Notes: generated by a model from the sequence alone, not told the origin. Positions 35,402 through 45,417 are shown, counted from the first letter of the stretch. The stretch is DNA of 64,000 nucleotides from DATBLE01 sp963775695 (GCA_963775695.1 CAVZJU010000018.1:24156-88155); one strand, 5' to 3'. Numbers and translations are program-made.

Positions 35402-36012
35402 ATGACGGCCGCCGAGTACGTCCCCGAGCGCCCGAGCCTCCCGACCCTCCGCAAGGCGGTCCAGGGCTGCCGCGGCTGCCCCCTCTACGCCAACGCCACC
35501 CGGGCGGTCTTCGGTGAGGGCGCCACCCACGCCGAGCTGATCCTGGTCGGAGAGCAGCCGGGCGACAAGGAGGATCTCGCGGGCCGACCGTTCGTCGGCC
35601 CAGCGGGACGGCTACTCGACGAGGCGCTCGCCGAGGCGGGGATCGACCGCTCGCGCGCCTACGTCACCAACGCGGTCAAGCACTTCAAGTGGCAGGGACG
35701 GGCAAGCGGCGAATCCACCAGAAGCCGACCTGGTCGGAGTCGGTCGCCTGCCGGCCCTGGCTGGAGGCGGAACTGGCCGCCGTCCGGCCCCGAGTGGTCG
35801 TCGCGCTCGGGGCGACCGCGGCGCAGTCGCTTCTCGGCCGGGACTTCCGCGTGACCAGGCAGCGCGGCGAGCCGGTCGACTCTTCGCTCGCCGAGCACGT
35901 CGTCGCCTCGGCTCACCCCTCGTCGATCCTCCGCCAGCGCGACGAGGAGGCGCGCCGCGCGGCGCTGGGCGCGTTCGTGGGCGACTTGCGCATCGTCGCG
36001 CAGCCCCTCTAG
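35402..36012 (+). CDS. udgX: UdgX-type uracil-DNA glycosylase (one frameshift)
   Basis: Iron-sulfur uracil-DNA glycosylase of the UdgX kind, which becomes covalently linked to the abasic site through a His in its R-loop. Seen here: CRGCPLY (cluster Cys pair), GEQPGDKEDLAGRPFVGPAG (active-site loop), TNAVKHFKW, the diagnostic KRRIH motif, CRPWLEAEL (a further cluster Cys) and AHPSSILR. The frame breaks between HFKW and TGKRRIH; adding one G to GGG at 35695-35697 restores 203 aa, close to the mycobacterial length. ATG 35402 (MTAAEYVPERPSL) is favoured as the start. Confidence 0.88.
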
Positions 36013-37445
36013 CCGAAAGGCTTGGCGACATACAGGTGGACGGCGTACGGCCCGAAGCCGTCCTCGAACGAATCGCCCGAGGACGCGACCGTCCTCCCCT
36101 CCTCGAGCACCTCCAGTGTCCTGCCGTTCAGGCCGGCAGCCCGAATCGAGGGGCTGACAGACCTGCGAGTCGGGTTGGCGGCGATCACGTAGAGCGCTCC
36201 TCCGAGCGAACGGGCCGAGGCGAGCACGGGTGCCAACGCCGACGCCGGACGCCCCGGGGCCAGCAGTGCGCCTCCGAGCGCCGCCACCTCCTTCGCGATC
36301 GCAGCGATCGCCGGCGTGAGCGCAGGATCCCAGTCGGCCGGGAAGAAGCCGATTCCCCGTGCCCCGCCGATCACGGACAGCCAGCTCTCGAGCCGCACGG
36401 TTGGCGGCGTCACGCGAAGTCCCGCCTGCGGACATTTCCACGTTTGCGCCTCGATCCACTGGAACGTCGGCCGGCCGCGCGCGAGTCGCACGAGCTCCCT
36501 CTGGGCGGCGGCGACGTCAGGCAGCCAGTCGGCCCTGCAGAACTCCTGGAGAGGGTAGAGGTCGAAGCCGATCACGTCGGCCTTGGCGATCAGGCCCGGG
36601 TAGACGCCTCGACCGGCGGCGAGCGGCGCCGTCCGCGAGTAGAAGTGGTTCGTAACCGTCAGAACCCGCAGTCGCGCCGTCTGATCGAGAGTCGGGAACT
36701 GCGGCAGCGTCGCCCCCGTCAATCCCTTCAGGTCGGCCTCGTCGGGGTAGTACCAGCCGATCACGCCGGGGCCGCCGATGCCGGCTTCGTCGGCGTTCGT
36801 CAGCGAGAAGGCCCGGCCGGCAAGCCCATCGGTCTCGTCGGCGATGCCGCCGCAGTCGTTCCCCGCGAACAGCGAGATACCCGCCGCGAGCGAGTTCTCG
36901 TAGCCGCTGGGACACTGGGCGACGACGGCGAGCGGGAAGAACGGCTGGCCGTCGAGCGCGACCGACCCGTCGAGGATTCCGGCGAACGGCGATGCCGGCA
37001 CGCCGGACGTCTGCAGGTCGAGCGTGGCGTCGCCGGCCCAGACACGGTACCCGGTCGCGAAACGCAGTCCCATGAGCGTCGCCCGCCGTCCCTCCAGCGC
37101 CGCCCACATCGTCGGCCCGAGGTCGGACAGGCCGTAGCCGACGGATGCCGGCGGATGCGGGCCCGTCCACTCGACGGTCGCCGAGAACGGACCAACGGCG
37201 ACTGCCTGCAGCGGCCCCGCGGCCGGCGGGGGAGCAGTCGTCGTCGGGGGCGGCGGAGCGGTGGTCGCCGGCGCTGGTGCGATCGTCGCCGTCGAGGTCG
37301 ATGCCGGGGCCGCTTTCCCGTGCCTGCGCTTCTTCCCGCCGTCCGGCAGCAGCAGCGCGAGCAGCACGCCGGTGAGCAGCAGCGAACCGAGGAGAGCCAG
37401 CGCGAGCAACCCCAGCGCCCTGCGGTCACGACGAAACGCGGTCAC
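36009..37445 (-). CDS. membrane-anchored glycosidase-like protein
   Basis: 478-aa protein. A basic N-terminus and one transmembrane helix (about residues 12-33) are followed by a Pro/Thr/Ala linker (about 40-75), a fibronectin-like segment (AVAVGPFSATVEWTGPHPP) and then a region with TIM-barrel features: GVIGWYYPDEADLKG, VIGFDLYPLQEFC, FQWIEAQTWKCP and IGGARGIGFFPADW. This looks like an extracellular glycoside-hydrolase-type enzyme, but no family was fixed and catalytic acids are not certain. GTG start 8 nt after TAGCCT; a 4-nt 3' overlap with udgX. Confidence 0.8.
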   Translation of the reverse strand: MTAFRRDRRALGLLALALLGSLLLTGVLLALLLPDGGKKRRHGKAAPASTSTATIAPAPATTAPPPPTTTAPPPAAGPLQAVAVGPFSATVEWTGPHPPASVGYGLSDLGPTMWAALEGRRATLMGLRFATGYRVWAGDATLDLQTSGVPASPFAGILDGSVALDGQPFFPLAVVAQCPSGYENSLAAGISLFAGNDCGGIADETDGLAGRAFSLTNADEAGIGGPGVIGWYYPDEADLKGLTGATLPQFPTLDQTARLRVLTVTNHFYSRTAPLAAGRGVYPGLIAKADVIGFDLYPLQEFCRADWLPDVAAAQRELVRLARGRPTFQWIEAQTWKCPQAGLRVTPPTVRLESWLSVIGGARGIGFFPADWDPALTPAIAAIAKEVAALGGALLAPGRPASALAPVLASARSLGGALYVIAANPTRRSVSPSIRAAGLNGRTLEVLEEGRTVASSGDSFEDGFGPYAVHLYVAKPFG

Positions 37446-37452
37446 CTTCCCC

Positions 37453-37459
37453 TAGGCTA
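37453..37459. promoter_or_regulatory. overlapping divergent -10 boxes
   Basis: TAGGCT (37453-37458, rightward) and TAGCCT (37459-37454, leftward) overlap by 5 bp. They lie 7 nt and 8 nt from the TTG at 37466 and the GTG at 37445, so both genes would be leaderless. Confidence 0.5.
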
Positions 37460-37465
37460 GACGCC

Positions 37466-38377
37466 TTGACCGTGCCCGTGATCGACATCTCCGGCGATCC
37501 GCGCAAGGTCGCAGCGGAGGTGGGCGCCGCCTGCGGCGAGCTGGGGTTCCTGACCGTCGTCGGACACGGCGTTCCAGACGACGTCGTCGAGCGCACCGCG
37601 TCCGTGACGCGCGCCTTCTTCGATCTCCCTCAGCCGGAGAAACGGCCCCTGGCCGAGGGCGAGCCGGTCCTCGGCCTCCCCGCGTACCGGCCGTTGCGGA
37701 GCGAGAGCCTCGCCGCCAGCCTCGGGCAGAGAACGCCCGGCGACCTGAAGGAGTCGCTCGACTGGGGCCCGGCGGTCGCGGGGTTCGGCTGGCCCGACCG
37801 GCCCGCCGAGCTCCGCCAGGCGTTCGAGGCCTACTACGCCAGCCTCTCCGAGCTGGGCGCGCGCCTCCGCGGTCTGTTCGCACGCGCCCTGGCTCTGCCC
37901 GAGACCTGGTTCGACGATGCCTTTCGCGGCCACTCGTCGAGCATGCGCGCGGTCAACTACCCGCCGCCGGAAGGCGAGGTCGAGCCCGGCCAGCTGCGGG
38001 CCGGCGCGCACACCGATTACGGCTGCATGACGATCCTGCGCATGGACGACGCGCCGGGAGGGCTGCAGGTGCAGTCTCGCGACGGCCGCTGGCTCGACGT
38101 CCACGCCGACCCGGGGTCGTTCGTCGTCAACCTCGGCGACATGATGGCCCGCTGGACGAACGACCGGTGGCCGGCGACCCTCCACCGCGTCTCGATTCCT
38201 CCGGCCGACCGAGCAGCCTCGAGCCGCCGCCAGACGATCGTCTTCTTCCACGACCCGCGCCCCGACGCGGTGATCGAGTGCATCCCGAGTTGCGCCGATC
38301 CTGCCTACCCACACCGGTACGAGCCCGTGACCGCGCTCCAGCACATCCAGTCGAAGGCGGCGAAAGCCCTGGACTGA
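37466..38377 (+). CDS. 2-oxoglutarate/Fe(II)-type oxygenase (isopenicillin N synthase fold)
   Basis: 303-aa non-haem iron oxygenase. The N-terminal DIOX_N-like region begins VPVIDISGDPRKVAAEVG and includes ACGELGFLTVVGHGVP. The Fe ligands are HTD in GAHTDYGCMTIL and the distal His in ATLHRVSI; the 2OG-binding RxT/S is in SRRQTIVFF. The family includes plant-type and bacterial tailoring dioxygenases; the substrate is unknown. A TTG start follows the -10 box; a GTG at 37472 is the alternative. The holin-like gene follows after 10 nt. Confidence 0.9.
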   Translation: MTVPVIDISGDPRKVAAEVGAACGELGFLTVVGHGVPDDVVERTASVTRAFFDLPQPEKRPLAEGEPVLGLPAYRPLRSESLAASLGQRTPGDLKESLDWGPAVAGFGWPDRPAELRQAFEAYYASLSELGARLRGLFARALALPETWFDDAFRGHSSSMRAVNYPPPEGEVEPGQLRAGAHTDYGCMTILRMDDAPGGLQVQSRDGRWLDVHADPGSFVVNLGDMMARWTNDRWPATLHRVSIPPADRAASSRRQTIVFFHDPRPDAVIECIPSCADPAYPHRYEPVTALQHIQSKAAKALD

Positions 38378-38387
38378 GCAGCCAGGG

Positions 38388-38774
38388 TTGTACGATCCCG
38401 CGATCGACCTCGCACGGTCCCTCTTCTTCTCCTGGGCAGCGAACGCGATCGCGTTGGTGGTCGTGATCGCGGTGTTCAGCAAGGTCACGATCGGCTCGCT
38501 CGGCGACCTGATCGTCGCGGCGCTGCTGTTCGGGATCCTGAACACGCTGCTGAAGCCGGTCCTCAAGGCACTCACGCTCCCGCTGGCCATCGTCACGCTG
38601 CGCCTGATCTGGTTCGGCGTGTCCATGCTGATGCTGCTGCTGACGGCGGCGATCGTCGGCAGCTTCAACATCCACGGCTTCTGGGCCCTGGTCTGGGCGA
38701 CCGTGGTCGTCTGGGTCGTCAACCTCCTGCTCGACATCGCGCCGGGACCCTGGAAGGACACACGGCGCGACTGA
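38388..38774 (+). CDS. four-helix membrane protein (phage holin 4_2-like family)
   Basis: 128-aa protein with four transmembrane helices and the PF04020-type pattern GILNTLLKPVLKALTLPLAIVT in the middle, a loop common to this widespread membrane family. Despite the family name it is usually chromosomal and not a phage lysis protein; the role is unknown. TTG start 10 nt after the oxygenase stop. Confidence 0.82.
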   Translation: MYDPAIDLARSLFFSWAANAIALVVVIAVFSKVTIGSLGDLIVAALLFGILNTLLKPVLKALTLPLAIVTLRLIWFGVSMLMLLLTAAIVGSFNIHGFWALVWATVVVWVVNLLLDIAPGPWKDTRRD

Positions 38775-38823
38775 GAAGCTCGCGCGACTTGCACTCCGGC
38801 CCCGAAAGGATCACGATCCTCCC

Positions 38824-39108
38824 ATGCCGTACCACTGGGTCCGCATCACCTCCAGCCCGCCGCAGAAGCGGAGGGACGACGTCAGGAAGATCTGTAAGGA
38901 GAACGGCGGACGGCTGGTCGAAGAGCAGACGTTCTACGACGAAAGCGGCCAGGCATACGCGCTCGTTGAAGTCCCCGGTGACGGGGCGAAGGTCGAGAAG
39001 CTCCTCGGCGAACTCGGAGCGACGTCGTGGAAGGGCCTGGTGCACGCCGACGAGCAGGCCGGGGGCGAAAAGCCGCCCCAGTCGAAGAAGCGGGACCAGC
39101 GCTACTAG
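38824..39108 (+). CDS. small soluble protein of unknown function
   Basis: 94-aa hydrophilic protein that starts MPYHWVRITSSPPQKRRDD and ends in a basic tail. An alpha/beta pattern (RLVEEQTFYDESGQAYALVEV, then VEKLLGELG) suggests a ferredoxin-like or GYD-like fold, but no family was recognised with certainty. It ends directly against the convergent regulator gene (stops at 39108 and 39109). Confidence 0.72.
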   Translation: MPYHWVRITSSPPQKRRDDVRKICKENGGRLVEEQTFYDESGQAYALVEVPGDGAKVEKLLGELGATSWKGLVHADEQAGGEKPPQSKKRDQRY

Positions 39109-42100
39109 TCAGGCGCGACTGGCGGCGACCGGTGCGGCCGCGTTGATGTACGCCTCGGCGCCGACCTCGCGGTAGAAGTCCCGCGCACGCTCGAGTTCCT
39201 CCAGCGCGGCTGCATGGTCCCCGCTCGCCGCCAGCACCGTCGAAGCCCGCAAACGTGACTTCGCCTCCTCCGGTCGAGCACCGATCGCCGCATACGCTGC
39301 CGCAGCCTCGGCATGCGAGCCGGCGAGCAGGTGGCGAGCCGCCACCAGCCACCGGGAACCGGCGTTCGCCGGCACGGGCAGGCCCTCCTTGCGATCGAGC
39401 TGGTGCAGCGCATCCGCGAGATCGGCAGTCCAGAAAGACGGAAGGATGCCCCGACCGGACGATGCGGCAACCGCCTCGTTTGCGATCGGCACCGCCTCCT
39501 CGCGGCGCTCTCCTTCGGCGAGGATTCGTGCCCGTAGCGCGAGCGCCGAGCAGAGCGCGGCGGCGTCCTTGGCCCGGCGCGCGAACCCGAGCGCAGTGGC
39601 AGAGTCTTCGAGCGCTCCGGCAAGGTCTCCGCGCGCAAGCCGGATCCAGGCGCGCACGCTACTGCCCGCATGCCCGCCGTAGCCCGCGTCCTGCTCGCGG
39701 AGCAGCGACTCCGCAGCGGCGAGCGCATCGTCCCACGCCCCTCGCCAGTAGAGCTCGTACGGCCGCTCGGCAGCGAGCCAGTGCATGCCCAGAGCGTCGC
39801 CGAAGCGCTCCGCGGCCGTGCGGCCGCGCTCGTAGACGGCCCATGCTTGCTCGAGCTGACCGAGCTCGACGAGCGAGGTGGCGAGGTTCGCGCAGCTGCG
39901 GACGATCGCAGGAGCGCTCGCCTGCTCTGCGACCTCGACCGCCAGCTCGAGATCGGCGATCCCGCCTTCGTCGCCGCCGAGGATGCGGGCGTGGCCGCGA
40001 AACGTGAGAGTCTCGGCCTTGATCTCGTCGAGCGAAAGCGCCTCGGCGAGCGCAAGCGCCTCGCCGCTCGCCTCGAGCGCCCGTTCCGACTCGCCGCGCA
40101 CAGCGTGAACCGCAACGAGGTTGCTGACCGCTTCTGCCTGCTCCGACGAAGACGACCCATCGCGCAGGAGCGCCACGGCAGCCGCCGCATGCACAGAAGC
40201 ACCGTCCGGATCGCCACGAGCGATCGCGAGCCGGGAGAGCAGGACGTCCGCCTGTGAGGCGTGCCCAACGTCGCCGGCCTCGATCATGGCCTCACGCGCG
40301 CGGACGAGCTCGTCTGCACCCCCGCGCCCCGACCAGAACAGCGCCCTGCCGAGACAGAAGAGCAGCTGCGGACGACCCGGGTCGTCGGCCGGCCAGAGCT
40401 CGAGGGCGTCGCGGAAGAACCGCGCCGCCGCCGGGTAGGCGTAGAGCGTGAGCGCCCGGTCGCCCGCGTCGCGGAGCGCGATCCGCGCCCGGTCGACCAG
40501 CTCGGCAGTCTCCTGGCGGGCCAGGCGCGCGTACTCGAGGGCGCTCGTGTAGTGGTGAGCGAGCAGCTCCGTGAGGGTCGGCCCGGCCCGGCGCCACCGA
40601 CTCGATCCACTCGGCGGTCAGGCGGTGCTTCTCCGCGCGTGCGGCACGTGGGATCTGGGCGTACGCCACGTCGCGCACGAGCACGTGCCAGAACGTGTAC
40701 TGGCTCTCATCGGCGACGGCACTGCGCGGATGCGGGCGGACGAGCTCTTTCCACTGGAGCTCTCCGAGGCGCCGCTCGATCTGCTCCCGCTGGCGGCCGC
40801 TCACATGCGCCAGCGCTCCGATCCAGAACCCGTGGCCGACGACCGCGGCGTCGCGGAGGATCTCCTTGGCCTCGGGGTGCAGCGTGTCCAGGCGGCCCGA
40901 GATGAGCGCCTGGACGGTCTCCGGCAGCTGAACCCCTCGTCGCTGCGGCGCTCCTGGAACATGCGGACGAACTCCTCTGCGTACAGCGGGTTGCCGGCTG
41001 CGCGCACGAGCAGCTCCTCGCGGAGCTCGTCACGCGAGCGCCGTGTTGCCGAGCAGCGCGTCGACGAGCGCCGTCGTGTCCTCCGCCGACAGCGGCTCGA
41101 CCTGGACCACGCCCGGCCACATCGGCCGGCGCTCGCACAGCTCCGGGCGGGCGGTGCAGACGATCGTGAGCGGAAGGCCCACCGACCAGCGGTACAGGTG
41201 CTCGATGAAGTCGAGCAGACCGTCGTCGCCCCACTGGAGGTCCTCGAAGGCGAGGACGACCCGTCCCCTGGCGGCGATGCTCTCGACGAAGCGGCGCCAG
41301 GCGGAGAAGGCCTCGCCACGGCGATCGCCGCTGAGACGCTCCGCCCCCTCGAGACCGACGAGCGGGCGGAGGTACGCCTCGGTCCAGTCGCGCGCTGCTC
41401 CGTCCTGGACGAGCGACGCCACGGTCGCGCCCAGCTTCTCGCCGACCGTGTCGGCCGCGTCGCTCTCGAGGATCTCGGCGTGCGACTTCACCAGCTCGGC
41501 GAACGCAGAGAAGCTGACCCCGCTGCCGTAACCGAGGCATCTCCCCTGACGCCAGACGACCTCCTCGGGGCCCTCTTCCAGCGACCGGCGGAGCTCCCAG
41601 AGCAGGCGCGACTTCCCGACTCCGGCCCCGCCCACGAGCGTGACCAGCCGCGGAGCGGCGAGCTCGTCCGAGCCGACAGCGACTGCAGGTACGCCAGCTC
41701 GTCGTCCCGGCCGACAAGCTTCGCCGCCGGCCGGCCCGCCGGCTCGTCCACAGCGACGGCTTTCCACGCGCGTAGCGGCTGCGGTTTGCCCTTGGCGGTG
41801 ACGGGCTCGAGCTCGACGTACTCGATGCCACGCTGCGTCGCGCGGTAGGTCGCCTCGCCGACCACGATCTCGCCGACGGGGGCTGCCTGCTGCAGGCGGA
41901 ACGACGTGACGACGAGTCCCGCTGCCATGCCCTCGCCCGCATCGGTGCGGGCGCCGAGGTCGACGAACGCCTCGCCGGTGTTGACCGCGATCCGGACTTT
42001 CAGATCGAGCTCCTCCTCGTCGTTCAACTCCCCGATCGCACGCCGGATCGCAAACGCCGCCAGCACGGCGCGATGCGCGTCGTCGCCGTGCGCGACCGGA

Positions 42101-42390
42101 GCCCCGAAGAGCGCCATTACCGCGTCGCCGATGTACTTCTCGACGTGCCCGCCGAACCGCTCGAGCTCCGTGCGGACGCGGCGGAAGTACGGCGCCTGGA
42201 CGCGCCTCAGGTCCTCGGGATCGAGTCGGGTCGAGATGCCGGTGAAGTCGACGAGGTCGACGAACAGAACGGTGACGACCCGGCGTTCCTCGCCTCCGGG
42301 ACGGGCCACGGCAGGCAGCTGCGTGCCGCACGACCAGCACAATCGGGCCTCGGGCGGGTTGTTCTCCCCGCACTGTCCGCAGGCGGGCAT
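39109..42390 (-). CDS. zinc-ribbon/class III cyclase/AAA ATPase/TPR regulator, frameshifted
   Basis: About 1,090 codons across frames. N-terminal zinc ribbon (CGQCGENNPPEARLCWSCG), class III nucleotide cyclase domain (VLFVDLVDFTGIS, KYIGDAVMALFG), AAA ATPase with P-loop GGAGVGKSRLLW and Walker B VVLAFEDLQWGDDG, then a winged-helix-like and TPR-rich C-terminus. Frames change near 41,670, 41,031-41,040, 40,933-40,936 and 40,577-40,590. The cyclase motif reads GLVVTSFRLQ where GDVVNTSFRLQ would be expected, a net 3-nt loss removing the metal/transition-state residues. This is either a decaying gene or an error-rich stretch. The family comprises large actinobacterial sensor/regulators of unknown ligands. 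Confidence 0.85.
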
Positions 42391-42442
42391 GTCCTGAGTG
42401 TACGACGGTGTTGTCGTGACTGGCGCTGCGGGCGCCGTTCGT

Positions 42443-42658
42443 TCAGGGCTGGTTCGGGTTGCTCGGCCAGCCGCCGGGCAGCGCGTCGTTGGTCGTCACG
42501 CACGCCTGGCCGGATCCGCAGCCCGAGGCCGGCGACTGACCGCTCTTCGTGAACGCCCTCAATGCGGCGAAGAGAGCGACGGCGATGACGACCAGGAGGA
42601 TGAGGCCGCGAATGAGCAACCTGCACCGAGTGTGCCTGCAAGAGACGGTCCGCGCCAT
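42443..42658 (-). CDS. possible small single-helix membrane protein
   Basis: 71-aa frame with one strong transmembrane helix (LLIRGLILLVVIAVALFAAL) after a short Cys/Arg-rich N-terminus and a small extracytoplasmic tail with two Cys (GCGSGQACV). Third codon positions are GC-rich like genuine genes. The start (ATG 42658) is uncertain and no ribosome-binding site is convincing. The region 42391-42844 holds nothing else. Confidence 0.5.
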   Translation of the reverse strand: MARTVSCRHTRCRLLIRGLILLVVIAVALFAALRAFTKSGQSPASGCGSGQACVTTNDALPGGWPSNPNQP

Positions 42659-42844
42659 CCCTTGATCGAGCGAATCATCGAGAGTCACCCGGCGGAAAAA
42701 CCCCTGCATCCTGGGCGCCAATGCAGTCGAACGGCCCCGGTCGCTGGGACGTTTGAATTGTGCGTGCCCGGGAACGCGCCTGGCGGGAGGTGGCCTCTCC
42801 GCCCCTTCCATTCGTCTCGATCACCCACGAGCCGGGGAGGTCCC

Positions 42845-43645
42845 GTGCCAGAAGCCAGGAAGATTGCAGTGGCAGGCGCAACCGGGAGGGTCGGCCGTCA
42901 CGTTGTCGACGTGCTCGAGACCGAAGGGCACGACGTCGTCCCGATCTCGCGGTCGAGCGGCGTGGACATCGTCACCGGAGAAGGTCTGCCCGAGGCCCTG
43001 ACAGGCGTTGAGGGGGTGATCGACGTGGCCAGTGGGCCTTCCCCCGAGCAGAAGGAGGCCACGGAGTTCTTCACGTCGGCGGCTCGGAACCTGCACGAGG
43101 CCGGCGAACGGGCCGGCGTTCGGCGGATGGTCGTGGTCTCGATCATCGGGACCGACCGGTTCACCGCCGGCTACGGCGTGGCGAAGGTCGCCCACGAGCA
43201 GGCGATGCTGGCCGGGCCGATCCCGGTGCGGATCCTGCGCGCGGCGCAGTTCCACGAGTTCGTCGGGCAAATGGTGGAATGGGGGACGCAGGGCGACGTG
43301 AGCTACGTGCCGAAGATGCGCACGCAGCTGGTCGCCGCCAGGACCGTCGGCCAGGCGCTTGCCGACCTGGCCACCGGCCCCGAATGGGAGCCCGCGCACG
43401 AACCGCACGGGACACCGATCCCGGAGATCGCCGGTCCGCAGGAGGAGAGCCTCGTCGACGCCGCAACCCTGCTCGTCGCCCGGCGCGGCGACCGTCTGCG
43501 AATCGAAGGCGTGATCGACCCGAGCGACCCGGACCACGACCTCTACGAAGCGGGTGCCCTGTTACCCGGCCCGGGCGCCACGCTTGCCGGTCCGACGTTC
43601 GCCGAGTGGCTCGACTCTGCGGGCGCAGCAGCGCAAGCCGCGTAA
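42845..43645 (+). CDS. NmrA-like NAD(P)-binding protein
   Basis: 266-aa atypical SDR. GATGRVGRHVVDVLE is the nucleotide-binding loop, followed by GVDIVTGEGLPEAL, VEGVIDVASGPSPEQ and VVSIIGTDR; there is no YxxxK at the usual site (GYGVAKVAHE is the nearest). NmrA-like proteins act as redox sensors or as reductases/epimerases. GTG start with GGAGG 5 nt upstream; it stands alone on the plus strand. Confidence 0.87.
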   Translation: MPEARKIAVAGATGRVGRHVVDVLETEGHDVVPISRSSGVDIVTGEGLPEALTGVEGVIDVASGPSPEQKEATEFFTSAARNLHEAGERAGVRRMVVVSIIGTDRFTAGYGVAKVAHEQAMLAGPIPVRILRAAQFHEFVGQMVEWGTQGDVSYVPKMRTQLVAARTVGQALADLATGPEWEPAHEPHGTPIPEIAGPQEESLVDAATLLVARRGDRLRIEGVIDPSDPDHDLYEAGALLPGPGATLAGPTFAEWLDSAGAAAQAA

Positions 43646-43710
43646 CGGGCAGCACCGTCGGCGGACGCCAACCTCGAAGCCGGCCATGCCGACCCTCGGC
43701 GACCACAGAG

Positions 43711-43745
43711 CCGAACGGGACTCGAACCCTCGACGGCGAGCGGCA
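43711..43745 (-). other. tRNA-like T-arm remnant
   Basis: The minus strand carries a T-arm-like GTCGAGGGTTCGAGTCCC, 18 nt identical to the T arm of the tRNA-Gly gene at 45545-45618, but without a matching acceptor or anticodon arm. It may be a decayed tRNA or the distal trace of an insertion at tRNA-Gly. 43646-43842 otherwise holds nothing recognisable. Confidence 0.35.
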
Positions 43746-43842
43746 TCGTAGAAACCCCTGTAGCCGCCTAAGCGATCACCCGGATGGCCCCACTGTTCGG
43801 CTGGGGCAGGCTTCCTGCCAAATCGAAGTGGGAGGAGACACC

Positions 43843-44079
43843 ATGAGCGGAATCGCGCAGGACGTAACCGCCGAGCCTGGCGACGTGATCGTGATCGAAG
43901 GGCACCACCTCGGCGAGAGCCGCCGGAAGGGCGAGGTCCTCGAAGTGCTCGGCGAGCCCGGCCACCGGCACTACCGGGTTCGTTGGGACGACGACCGCGA
44001 GACCGTCTTCTACCCGAGCAGCGACGCCACGATCCACAGACACGAAGCCGTTCGAGCGAAGCGCAAGCCGGCTCGTTAG
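43843..44079 (+). CDS. DUF1918 protein
   Basis: 78-aa protein matching the small actinobacterial DUF1918 family: AEPGDVIVIEGHHLGESRRKG, LEVLGEPGHRHYRVRWDDDRE and VFYPSSDA. The fold is a small SH3-like barrel; the function is unknown. GGAGGAG precedes the ATG. Confidence 0.88.
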   Translation: MSGIAQDVTAEPGDVIVIEGHHLGESRRKGEVLEVLGEPGHRHYRVRWDDDRETVFYPSSDATIHRHEAVRAKRKPAR

Positions 44080-44145
44080 GCCGCGCCTGCGGCACGTGGT
44101 GCTGTGGAGATGACGGCGCGCCTGACCCCGGCGAGGTGATTCGCT

Positions 44146-45417
44146 TTGCGCGAGACACCGGCCTGCCCTGAAAGCAGCCGAAGCCCGCACTACGAAATGG
44201 CTGTCTTCGCGACAGCTGTGGGACTGCTCGCCCTGCACACGATCACGGACGCTTTTCTCGCTCCACAGCGAGGGACCGCCTGGAGCGATCACCTGGCCGC
44301 CGGCCTCGTGCCGCTCGCACTGCTCGCCGCAGCCGCTTTCGCGTTCCGCCGTGCACGCCTAGGCCTACGCGGACTGATTGCAGCCGTACTCGGCGTGCTT
44401 GCAATCGAGGGAGCCCTCCTGGCCGTCGCCGACATCACCCGAGGCAACGGTCGTGCTTCCGACTGGACCGGATTCTTGCTCTGGCCGGCGGGACTCGCGC
44501 TCTGCGGCTTGGCCATCATGATCCTGTGGCGATCCCGTAGACCCGACGGACGCAGATACCTCCGACGAACGCTCCTCGTTCTCGGAGCCGCACTCGGGAT
44601 GTACTGGGTGATAGTTCCAGTGGCGGTCGCGTTCTATGCCACGCACCGTCCACGCGCAGACGTGAAGCCCGCCGCACTGGGTGCACCGTACCGAACGGTG
44701 GCCGTTCCCACAGCCGATGGGCTCGAGCTCGCGGCCTGGTACGTGCCCTCGCGGAACGGCGCCGCAGTGATCTCGTTCCCGACCAGAATCGGCAAGCTCG
44801 AGCACGCCCGGATGCTCGTCCGGCACGGTTACGGCCTCCTCCTGCTCGACATGCGCGGCTACGAGGGCAGCGACGGCGCCCCGAATGCGTTCGGGTGGGG
44901 CTCGACGAGAGACATCGACGCCGGGGTCGCCTGGCTGCGCCTTCAGCCAGACATCGAACCCACCCGGATCGGCGGCCTCGGCTTCTCAGTCGGAGGCGAA
45001 CAGATGCTGGAAGCAGCAGCGGAGAATCCGGGTCTCGCAGCGGTCGTATCCGAAGGCGCAGGCGAACGGTCGATCAACGAGGCCCTCATCCGCGGACCTG
45101 CGGGGTGGTTCACGCTCCCCGCCAACGCCGTTCAGACGACCGCAACCATGATCCTCAGTGACACCCTTCCACCACCGTCCCTCGAGGACGTCGTCTCGAA
45201 GATCGCGCCTCGTGCGGTATTCCTGATCTACGCCGCACACGGCCAAGGCGGCGAAGACCTGAACACGAAGTACTTCGACGCCGCCGGCCGGCCGAAAGAG
45301 ATCTGGCGCGTCCCCGACGCAGGCCACACGGGCGGCCTGACTGCCCACCCGACTGAATATGAGCGACGGGTGGTTGGATTCTTCGACCGCTTCCTCCTCC
45401 CCGGCAAGGCTTCCTGA
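44146..45417 (+). CDS. membrane-anchored alpha/beta hydrolase
   Basis: 423-aa protein with four N-terminal transmembrane helices (about residues 20-160) followed by an alpha/beta-hydrolase domain: oxyanion-region RGYEGSDG, nucleophile Ser in GFSVGGE, the acid near the C-terminus and the His in DAGHTGG. This arrangement occurs in membrane-linked serine hydrolases of unknown substrate. The TTG at 44146 is preferred because GAGGTGA lies 6 nt upstream; ATG 44197 is the alternative. It is the only sizeable gene between the T-arm remnant and tRNA-Gly. Confidence 0.84.
   Translation: MRETPACPESSRSPHYEMAVFATAVGLLALHTITDAFLAPQRGTAWSDHLAAGLVPLALLAAAAFAFRRARLGLRGLIAAVLGVLAIEGALLAVADITRGNGRASDWTGFLLWPAGLALCGLAIMILWRSRRPDGRRYLRRTLLVLGAALGMYWVIVPVAVAFYATHRPRADVKPAALGAPYRTVAVPTADGLELAAWYVPSRNGAAVISFPTRIGKLEHARMLVRHGYGLLLLDMRGYEGSDGAPNAFGWGSTRDIDAGVAWLRLQPDIEPTRIGGLGFSVGGEQMLEAAAENPGLAAVVSEGAGERSINEALIRGPAGWFTLPANAVQTTATMILSDTLPPPSLEDVVSKIAPRAVFLIYAAHGQGGEDLNTKYFDAAGRPKEIWRVPDAGHTGGLTAHPTEYERRVVGFFDRFLLPGKAS

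Noticed and set aside
43700..43760. The T-arm-like sequence as the 3' end of tmRNA
   Set aside because: The acceptor sequence does not match tmRNA, and the DUF1918 gene occupies the space where the 5' domain would have to be.
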